A stretch of 44,866 nt of DNA from positions 1-44,866 of the IMG/VR virus record IMGVR_UViG_3300005915_000037; one strand, written 5' to 3'. The notes under the pieces were generated by a model. It made no database searches and was not told the DNA's origin. It was given only the letters and a program-made list of their open reading frames with translations. Each line of letters begins with the position of its first letter. Position 1 is the stretch's first letter. The stretch comes from a virus. The translations under genes and the position numbers were made by a program. Below are positions 39,034 through 44,866 of this stretch, piece after piece.

Positions 39034-40048
39034 CACGACAACCGGAGACATCGAGCAAGTGGTCAGGGAATACCGCGCGGCGCTCTTGCGCGAAGAGCTT
39101 CGGCATATGGAGGAGATGGCGGAAGCGTGGGCGCGGATGTCCAAAGGACTCACGAAAGACATCGAGGAACTTTCTGCGGAAGTGGCGGAGCTGGCCAAGG
39201 CGGGCGAGAAAGTCCCCATCGGCAAAGTCCACAAGCTGGATTCGTACAAGCGAACACTCGCACAGGTCGAAGAGCAATCGCTCGCATTCGCGGACTATAC
39301 GAACATCAAGGTCGGATCGCTCCAAGAGGCCTATGGGACTCTCGGCCTTGCGGAGGGTGGGAGCGTCGTAGACCTTGCGTATCTGAACGCAACTGGCGAC
39401 ACTTTGGCCTTTTCGACACTCAGTGACCTCGAGGCAGTGGAAGCGCTCAGAGCCGGATTCGCAGCGGATGGATCCCCGCTCCGCGAATTGATGCTTCGCG
39501 AATATCCCGACATGTTTGAGAAGATCGAGGACGTGTTGGAGAGCGGGTTGTTGCGCGGCCTAAGCCCGAAGGAGATAGCAAAGCGCCTCAGCGCAGTAAC
39601 TGAGATCCCACTCGGGAACGCGTTGCGCATTGCGCGGACGGAAACGCTCAGGGCGTACAGAGAAGCCACACGCGCCACGTATGAAGACTCAGGTGTGGTG
39701 ACAGAATACAAACGGATGGCCACGAAAGATACCAGGACATGCATGGCCTGCATCGCGCTGGATGGCAAGATATACCCGGTCGAACGGCAGATGGGCGATC
39801 ATCCAAATGGACGTTGCTCCATGGTCCCTATCGTCGGAGGCTTGGAGCCGGAATGGCAGAGCGGAGTTGATTGGTTCAAAGAACAAGACGAAGCCACGCA
39901 GAAGGAAATGCTAGGCCCCGAAGTATACGATTCGTGGAAGGACGAGTCCTTTGAGATAGAGGACTTGGCCACCGTGTCACAGAGCAAAGAGTGGGGCGAG
40001 CAAGTACAACGAACACCGCTGAAAGATTTGGAGAAAAAGGAGGAGTGA
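39023..40048 (+). CDS. Mu F-like minor head protein
   Basis: I chose ATG 39023 because AAAGGGG precedes it; an in-frame ATG at 39002 has a weaker site. The 341-residue product shows the phage Mu protein F family pattern: a long helical N-terminal half, then GNALRIARTETLRAYREA, then RTCMACIALDGKIYPVERQM and DHPNGRCSMVPIV near the C terminus. These proteins enter the prohead in few copies and help capsid assembly or ejection. In siphoviruses they follow the portal gene; here an accessory block intervenes. Confidence 0.87.
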   Translation: MATDTTTGDIEQVVREYRAALLREELRHMEEMAEAWARMSKGLTKDIEELSAEVAELAKAGEKVPIGKVHKLDSYKRTLAQVEEQSLAFADYTNIKVGSLQEAYGTLGLAEGGSVVDLAYLNATGDTLAFSTLSDLEAVEALRAGFAADGSPLRELMLREYPDMFEKIEDVLESGLLRGLSPKEIAKRLSAVTEIPLGNALRIARTETLRAYREATRATYEDSGVVTEYKRMATKDTRTCMACIALDGKIYPVERQMGDHPNGRCSMVPIVGGLEPEWQSGVDWFKEQDEATQKEMLGPEVYDSWKDESFEIEDLATVSQSKEWGEQVQRTPLKDLEKKEE

Positions 40049-40446
40049 TGGGAGCAGACTTGGTATGGACAAAAGACCCTAAGACGGGACGGAATACAGC
40101 ATTGTACGGCGAATGGAAGCTGTCCATAAGAATGTTTCTTAGTCGATGCAGTGGCAAAAAGTCATACAAGACATCCGCAACTTGTAGAGAACAGCGGATA
40201 CACTGCCCTGGCGTCCAGCGCGTACATCTGAAGGATGCAAAGCTGCAAATCGAGCAATTTGCGATGAGGTATCTTCGTGCCCCTGCCACGGCGCTTAGCT
40301 TAGCGGATCCAGCACAGGAAACTGTTGCGTTGATCATAGAGCGCGCCTTTACAGATCCAGGCGCACTGCAAGCCGCAAAGGAATTTGCTCACATAATTCT
40401 ATCAAATTCAGTTCGCGATCTTTCAGGGAAAGACCTCACCAAATAG
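40048..40446 (+). CDS. Hypothetical protein
   Basis: I chose ATG 40048, overlapping the previous stop (GAGGAGTGATG provides a strong ribosome site). The 132-residue product has a beta-like, Cys-containing start (NTALYGEWKLSIRMFLSRCS) and two helices at the end (ALIIERAFTDPGALQAAKEF). No family is recognised. It is the last gene before the head promoter. Confidence 0.65.
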   Translation: MGADLVWTKDPKTGRNTALYGEWKLSIRMFLSRCSGKKSYKTSATCREQRIHCPGVQRVHLKDAKLQIEQFAMRYLRAPATALSLADPAQETVALIIERAFTDPGALQAAKEFAHIILSNSVRDLSGKDLTK

Positions 40447-40464
40447 GTATATATTTATTCTTTC

Positions 40465-40492
40465 TTGACATTCTGAAAAATAAGTGTATGAT
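40465..40492 (+). promoter_or_regulatory. Sigma70-type promoter for the capsid genes
   Basis: TTGACA (40465-40470) and TATGAT (40487-40492), spacer 16, within an AT-rich stretch that stands out from the surrounding GC-rich coding sequence. It lies in the 123-bp gap before the scaffold gene, leaving an ~70-nt leader. Confidence 0.82.
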
Positions 40493-40569
40493 TTCGGGCA
40501 GACGGAACGTTACGCGAGCGGCTAATCGCGGGGATCATTCTGGCACGTCAACAGAAGAACGAGGCAACG

Positions 40570-41178
40570 ATGGCTAAAGAACCGAAGAAAATCGACGACG
40601 GCGGGACTCCTGAAGACAAAGGGACACCCGCCAGGGAAGAGAAGACCTCTTGGACAGCCGAGGAGGTCGAGGTGATCAAGAAGGACGCCAAGGCAGAAGC
40701 CGACAAGAGGGTGGAAGACACCATCAAGGACCGGCTGGCGCGCCAACAGACAAAACTTGAAGAGGCGGCAGAGAAGGCCAAAGAGGCTGATCGCGATAAG
40801 AAGCTCGCAGAAGACAACGAGCACAAGACGCTCGCTGAGGAGCGCGGCACAAAGCTCGCAGCCCAGGACGCGGAATTGCAAACGGCAAACGCACGGGTCG
40901 AAGAGCTTGCCACCGAACGCGACGCAAGCAAGGTTGCTCTCGAAGGTCTTGTGAACGCGCGGGTCGAAGAGCTTGAACTTGAGGAAAGCGTGAAGGCCCT
41001 AGTAATGGGCCTGCCCGTCGCGAAGCGCAGCGAGTGGGTCACGGAGCACGGGACGGCGCACAAGAAGACTGTGGCGGTAGGGGTTAAGCCTACACCGCGT
41101 GGCGGAGCGGGAGGCGGGACTGATACTACGGCAGAAGCCAAAGAAGTTACAAAGAAAATTGCGAGTGGTGCCTTCTAG
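40570..41178 (+). CDS. Capsid scaffolding protein
   Basis: A 202-residue, highly charged, mostly helical protein. Residues ~30-140 read as a continuous coiled coil rich in Glu, Lys and Ala (LARQQTKLEEAAEKAKEADR and on), followed by a Gly/Thr-rich tail. Composition, size and place between the Mu F-like gene and the capsid-associated and capsid genes fit an internal scaffold that shapes the prohead and then leaves. No protease domain is visible. The gene begins the operon behind the promoter at 40465. RBS GAGG upstream is modest. Confidence 0.78.
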   Translation: MAKEPKKIDDGGTPEDKGTPAREEKTSWTAEEVEVIKKDAKAEADKRVEDTIKDRLARQQTKLEEAAEKAKEADRDKKLAEDNEHKTLAEERGTKLAAQDAELQTANARVEELATERDASKVALEGLVNARVEELELEESVKALVMGLPVAKRSEWVTEHGTAHKKTVAVGVKPTPRGGAGGGTDTTAEAKEVTKKIASGAF

Positions 41179-41231
41179 TCTGCTATTGCGGGCCATGACG
41201 GAACTCCTCGCACAACGAAGGAGATCCTGTT

Positions 41232-41957
41232 ATGGCCGACTTGGCACTAGAGAGCGGCAAGGACGTTGCGGTCCTTGACCTTAATTTTGTGGGGATGACC
41301 AACCCGGCTGGGGTTGCTCTTTCATCGGGGGATGTAGTAACCCTCAGCGCAGCGGCGGGGGCGCACGTCCTGTCCGACGCCAACGTAGCGGCTCTTGACA
41401 GGCCCTTCGGCATTGTCATCAAGGACGCTGTTATCCGAATGGGTAGTACAGCGGTGCTTCAAGGTCGAATATCAGGCTTCGACCTGACGGCTCTCGACTT
41501 CGGCGATCCTGTCTTCCTGAGTTCGACTCCTGGCAAACTTGCATCCGCGCAAGCCGGAGTATCCGAAGTTCAAACGCTCACAGAATCAGGGTCTCCCACT
41601 GGCGGTACATTCACACTCGGACTCGACGGCCAAGAAACGGCAGAGATCGCCTACGACGCCACGGGCGCACAGGTGGCCACGGCACTCGGATTGCTTTCCA
41701 ATATCGGCGCCGGAAACGTATCAGGCTCTGGCGGCTCAGAAGGCCCGTTTGTGATCACGTTCGGTGCCTCTCTCCAGGGCAAAGCGTTGCCGCTGATCAC
41801 GTTGGCCACAAATTCCATGACGGGCGGAAGTTCCCCGACCATCGGAATTGTTGCGACCACCGAAGGCGTCACTCTGAAAGTCGTCGGACACGTCCTTGCG
41901 AAGCATGACGTTTCGAAGGGCCAAACCCCAGACAAAATCTTGATGATAGGCATCTAA
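41232..41957 (+). CDS. Capsid decoration/head protein with the Ig-like insert
   Basis: A 241-residue protein behind AAGGAGAT. The N-terminal ~110 residues (DVAVLDLNFVGMTNPAGVAL, DRPFGIVIKD, GDPVFLSSTPGKLASA) match the pattern of small capsid decoration proteins (DUF2190-like), which often precede the major capsid gene. Residues ~112-208 are a second module (EVQTLTESGSPTGGTFTLGL, then NIGAGNVSGSGG) homologous to the insert in the tail protein at 3610. The C-terminal ~30 residues return to the decoration fold. The insert should project outward and could bind cell surfaces. Confidence 0.72.
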   Translation: MADLALESGKDVAVLDLNFVGMTNPAGVALSSGDVVTLSAAAGAHVLSDANVAALDRPFGIVIKDAVIRMGSTAVLQGRISGFDLTALDFGDPVFLSSTPGKLASAQAGVSEVQTLTESGSPTGGTFTLGLDGQETAEIAYDATGAQVATALGLLSNIGAGNVSGSGGSEGPFVITFGASLQGKALPLITLATNSMTGGSSPTIGIVATTEGVTLKVVGHVLAKHDVSKGQTPDKILMIGI

Positions 41958-42000
41958 GCCACAACGCAAGGCGCATGCCTTCAACAAGGAGATCACGATC

Positions 42001-43104
42001 ATGGCAACACTCGTACCGTCAGGGTTCCTAGACCTGGACGACATAATGGACCGCACAGTCACTGCGGCGGGACCGGAAATCGTAGCAGAAGCGGTTCTCA
42101 AGTCGCTTGAGGACTGGAACAAAGAGTCCGCAGAGATGCTGAGCGTCTTCACGACGCAAACCACAGAACACCAGATGAAGTTCCAGTCGAATGTGCTTCG
42201 TAACATGCTGCCCGCTGATGAGTTTTCGCGGGCGCTTCCCTCAAAAGGAATCACTTCGTACACTGTCGCGGCGCACTTGCAGCACGCACAAACGGGCAAC
42301 GGCTTGACCCGAATGGCCGCCGCCGCAATGACCGTCAAAATGGTGGCGGACGAAACATATGCCGCCATGATCGCGGATGCCTACTGGCAGCGCAATCTAG
42401 TGTGGTCGGCCCTGTTCAGCCTCGTGTCCTGGGCGTATCCCGATCCCAAATATGGCACGCTGACAATTGAGCCGCTTGCAAACGGGGACGGCACGCTGTA
42501 TCAGGCGAGAGGTGCAGCCCTAACGGGCTCAGACGACACACACCAGCTTGCACAAGCCGCCGCCATCGCAGATGGGACAGACCCGTACCCAATCATCAAG
42601 GAGGAGCTCCTAGAACACCCTGAGAACGTAAACGGGACCGTCGTTACGTTCATATCCACAAGCCTGGTCGCGACAACCCAAGCGCTCGCCGCGTTCCATT
42701 TGCCGGAAGACCCGAACATCCAGGCCGGCGACAGCGCTGATAAGCTTGTAGGCGTGCTCGGATTCCCGGTCCCCGGCGAGATCCTGGGCTACCACGCGGA
42801 CGGCGGATGGATCGTGCACTGGAGGGCATTGCCAGCCGGGTACATGATCGCCGTGGCACCCAGCCCAGCAGGCACGCCGCCCTTGTGGATGCGTGAGTCT
42901 GAGACTCCCGAGCTTCGTGGCTTCCAGCTTGTGTCCCAGAACACCTTGTACCCATTGCAGGAATCGACATGGGAGCGGATTGTCGGGTTTGCCGCCAACA
43001 ACCGTGTCGGCGCTTTGGTGTACCGTATCGGCGATGCAGGCGGACTTGGCAGCGCGGGGACGTACCTTGTGCCCACTGGATATACTGCTCCGATTGGTAA
43101 CTAG
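42001..43104 (+). CDS. Major capsid protein
   Basis: A 367-residue protein behind AAGGAGAT, directly after the decoration gene and before the connector region, as expected of an HK97-fold capsid protein. The first ~60 residues are helical (VAEAVLKSLEDWNKESAEML); later features such as IADAYWQRNLVWSALFSLVS and PIIKEELLEHPENVNGTVVT fit spine-helix and P-domain elements; the end (RVGALVYRIGDAGGLGSAGT) is beta-rich. No cleaved delta domain is obvious, fitting a separate scaffold gene. It should be the most abundant virion protein. Confidence 0.82.
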   Translation: MATLVPSGFLDLDDIMDRTVTAAGPEIVAEAVLKSLEDWNKESAEMLSVFTTQTTEHQMKFQSNVLRNMLPADEFSRALPSKGITSYTVAAHLQHAQTGNGLTRMAAAAMTVKMVADETYAAMIADAYWQRNLVWSALFSLVSWAYPDPKYGTLTIEPLANGDGTLYQARGAALTGSDDTHQLAQAAAIADGTDPYPIIKEELLEHPENVNGTVVTFISTSLVATTQALAAFHLPEDPNIQAGDSADKLVGVLGFPVPGEILGYHADGGWIVHWRALPAGYMIAVAPSPAGTPPLWMRESETPELRGFQLVSQNTLYPLQESTWERIVGFAANNRVGALVYRIGDAGGLGSAGTYLVPTGYTAPIGN

Positions 43105-43220
43105 CGGTTCCCTTCGGTCTGTGCAAGCGGGCCGAAGTACAGAGAGACCGGGGTCTTGGAATGACCTCCCAGGGCTCCGGCTCTCTTGCCGACAAACCAA
43201 AACACAGAAGGATTAGAATC

Positions 43221-43964
43221 GTGGGAACATACAAGAAATACGCGGCTGCACTCAGCAGCCTGTGCATCATCGCGTTCGCATTCTCTCTCGCTGCCGGCGT
43301 GCTCGCACCGACACCAACCGTCCAAGCACAGAACCTGCACCGCAGCCGGTTCCAGCTCGTACAGCCGCAATACCTCAAAGTTGAAAAGACAACGGAACTC
43401 GTGGGTGATGTCACGATTGGTGCGGATCTAACCGCCTCTTCTGGCGACTGGGTATTGACGCTTGGAGACTTGACGCTCACCGACGGCAACCTCACCCTGA
43501 CCGATGGCGACGCGGACTTGACGCTTGGAGACTTGACGCTGACGGATGGCGACCTCACATTGACCGATGGCGACGCGGCTATAAGCGGGAACATCGAGCT
43601 GGGTGGAAGTCTGGATAGACCATCCGCAAACACAACCGCGCTGTCAGTTAACGCTGCGATTGCCTTTGCTCCCGGAACAACTGCCACTATCACGGCAGGA
43701 CTTACGATCCCTCACAGCGATCAGACGCTCGTTCTGATTGACGCAGCCGGTTCTGTTTCGACTTCGGCCTCGAAAGCTATCGCCGATGGCACGGTGACGG
43801 GCCAACTCCTCAAGATCATCAATATGGACTCGAACGCTATCACGGTGAAGGACGGAGCTACTACAGATCTTGGTGGCGCTGACGTAGTGCTTGGCGGAAC
43901 TGACGTTTTGCAAGTCACCTGGACAGGCACCACTTGGCTTCGCGATTACAACACGGACAATTAG
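43221..43964 (+). CDS. Signal-peptide protein sharing the fibre C-terminal domain
   Basis: I chose GTG 43221, nine bases after AAGGA; the upstream open frame lies in untranslated sequence. The 247-residue product starts with a clear signal peptide (basic YKKY, hydrophobic ALSSLCIIAFAFSLAAGVLA, then PTPTVQA-Q near residue 36). Residues ~60-115 hold short repeats (TLGDLTLTDGNLTLTDGD and variants). The last ~90 residues (QTLVLIDAAGSVSTSASKAI, LLKIINMDSNAITVKDGA, DLGGADVVLG) match the C terminus of the fibre at 14171. Export from the infected cell or envelope display fits the signal; its place in the capsid operon suggests late, high expression. Function unknown. Confidence 0.75.
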   Translation: MGTYKKYAAALSSLCIIAFAFSLAAGVLAPTPTVQAQNLHRSRFQLVQPQYLKVEKTTELVGDVTIGADLTASSGDWVLTLGDLTLTDGNLTLTDGDADLTLGDLTLTDGDLTLTDGDAAISGNIELGGSLDRPSANTTALSVNAAIAFAPGTTATITAGLTIPHSDQTLVLIDAAGSVSTSASKAIADGTVTGQLLKIINMDSNAITVKDGATTDLGGADVVLGGTDVLQVTWTGTTWLRDYNTDN

Positions 43965-44000
43965 AAGCTGCAACACCAGCATAACGCACGGAGGAACCCT

Positions 44001-44570
44001 ATGCGGAAGCACGATATGGAAGGCCGGAAGAACACGGCTATGGAAGCGATCTACAGTGGTGTCAAAGCGCTATGCGACAAAGCAGGCATAGAAATGTCCA
44101 CCCCTCACGCCGTGAGCGATGCCGAGACAAGGCGGCTATTCAAGGCAGAGGCAGCGGCCAGCGCGCTCCCAAACATTCTCGCTCGCATGAAGGTTCGCAC
44201 GGATCCTGAAATCGAGAAAGCCGAGAAGACTAAGGAGGCGAAGGCGCAAAGGGCCGCTCGTCGGGAGACATCGCGCATCGAGAAGGATAAGAAACGGCGA
44301 GATGCGGACGCCCCCGCTACCGCTTTAGAGCAGGCGGCGCGCGCAATACGGGTAGCTTGCGGCACAGTAGGGACGAGGCCGCCGGAGGGCGAAGAGCTAC
44401 GACGCCAAGCAGAAGCCCACGTCGCTGCAAACAAGCGGCGCGCGGAGTTGTTTGCCGCGGCGAAACAGCCAAAAGAAGAAATCGACCAGGCCGACGAAGC
44501 GACCGAAGACGACCAGTCCACAGAACAGGCCGACAGCCGGGTAGCGCCACCCGAACCAGAAGAAGGCTAA
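44001..44570 (+). CDS. Charged helical protein of unknown function
   Basis: A 189-residue protein behind ACGGAGG. It is dominated by Lys, Arg, Glu and Ala in long helices (EKTKEAKAQRAARRETSRIE) and ends with an acidic tail (EATEDDQSTEQ). No motif is recognised. It lies between the capsid-side genes and the connector. It could be an internal head protein or assembly factor; that is inference. Confidence 0.68.
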   Translation: MRKHDMEGRKNTAMEAIYSGVKALCDKAGIEMSTPHAVSDAETRRLFKAEAAASALPNILARMKVRTDPEIEKAEKTKEAKAQRAARRETSRIEKDKKRRDADAPATALEQAARAIRVACGTVGTRPPEGEELRRQAEAHVAANKRRAELFAAAKQPKEEIDQADEATEDDQSTEQADSRVAPPEPEEG

Positions 44571-44573
44571 GCC

Positions 44574-44866
44574 ATGGCAGCCGCCACATCAATCACCGAA
44601 TCAGAGGCGCGGATCTACGCTCATAATGAGCTTGGGAATTTCGCCCCTATGCTCGGATGGACTGTTGGCGCGGGCTCCTATAATGAGATTGTGAACGATG
44701 CAACGGCAGAGTACGGAGTAGAGTTGGTTTCGAGCGTGAGTGGGGTCAAGCGCACACAGCTCATGAAAGCCTGTATCCGATACATTCTGTGGCGAAGCGT
44801 GACAAACGTGTCGAACGTCATGTTCACCTTGGCAGAGGCGGGAACGAGCCTTAGTCTGTCGCACCT
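44574..44866 (+). CDS. Head-tail connector (adaptor), 5' part, continues off the window
   Basis: ATG 44574 begins a frame open to the window end (97 codons, then two bases). The product begins AAATSITESEARIYAHNELG and contains YNEIVNDATAEYGVELVSSV and KACIRYILWRSVTNVSN, a helical pattern I recall from small gp6-like connectors that bind the portal. If the genome is circular, the frame continues without a stop into the ORF at position 2, giving a protein of ~480 residues with the Cys repeats at its middle. Confidence 0.7.
   Translation, partial: MAAATSITESEARIYAHNELGNFAPMLGWTVGAGSYNEIVNDATAEYGVELVSSVSGVKRTQLMKACIRYILWRSVTNVSNVMFTLAEAGTSLSLSH

Noticed and set aside
43105-43220. A terminator after the major capsid gene
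   Set aside because: TTCGG/CCGAA and AGACC/GGTCT pairings exist but are short, and no T tract follows; evidence is too weak.
42650-43693. Reverse-strand ORF of 347 codons over the capsid and signal-peptide genes
   Set aside because: It spans two well-supported forward genes and the gap between them, is Arg/Ser/Pro-rich, and lacks any recognisable motif or ribosome site.
1-44866. tRNA genes, integrase with attachment sites, insertion sequences
   Set aside because: I looked for cloverleaf arms with a TTCRA loop, for tyrosine or serine recombinase motifs and for transposase DDE patterns or terminal inverted repeats with target duplications, and saw none that I could support.

Overview
The window reads as one essentially complete tailed-phage genome (Caudoviricetes, siphovirus morphotype). 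Every convincing gene is on the + strand, tightly packed and often overlapping by ATGA or TAATG. It was probably linearised inside a gene: the open frame running off position 44866 is in the same phase as the frame open at position 2, and head-to-tail gene order continues across that join (portal, Mu F-like protein, scaffold, capsid and connector at 35-44.9 kb, then head closure, neck, tail terminator, tail tube, chaperone and tape measure at 2.3-8.8 kb). The host is probably a Gram-negative bacterium: there is a lipobox lipoprotein in the lysis cassette, an endolysin without wall-binding repeats, and near-consensus sigma70 promoters. The host cannot be named from sequence.

Layout. 1-1.15 kb: rest of a connector-like ORF fused to Cys-rich tandem repeats. 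1.15-5.5 kb: structural, neck, tail tube and tail chaperone genes with a probable -1 frameshift. 5.5-13.6 kb: tape measure, distal tail, baseplate and tail-tip proteins. 13.6-18.0 kb: endolysin-like protein, a large fibre with an NHL-like beta-propeller and a signal-like N terminus, two membrane (holin-type) proteins and a lipoprotein, closed by two strong hairpin terminators. A perfect 16-bp parS-like palindrome lies inside this lysis cassette. 18.1-21.5 kb: early/accessory region driven by two copies of the same promoter-leader module, with a pentapeptide-repeat protein, an adenine methyltransferase-like protein and small unknowns. 21.5-29.8 kb: recombination and replication genes (ERF annealing protein, RusA resolvase, wHTH protein, Rad50/SbcC-like ATPase, SSB, ASCH fusion) around a 336-bp non-coding region with DnaA-box-like 9-mers, a 20-bp palindrome and a long hairpin. 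29.8-33.3 kb: PAPS-reductase-like protein, a C5-cytosine methyltransferase dual-coded with a second ORF, zinc-finger/coiled-coil protein, and several 20-66-codon stubs that look like the beginnings of lost genes. 33.3-44.9 kb: terminases, portal, an accessory insert (HExxH protein, SAM methyltransferase, small proteins), then the head genes with their own promoter.

I found no DNA polymerase, primase, helicase, integrase, recombinase, lysogeny repressor, tRNA or CRISPR. DNA synthesis therefore probably relies on host machinery recruited at the DnaA-box region, with ERF, RusA, SSB and the ATPase handling recombination. A parS-like site without ParA or an intact ParB raises the untested possibility that the phage engages the host ParABS system, perhaps as an extrachromosomal element. 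All family assignments come from reading motifs, gene order and remembered family patterns; no database search was possible.
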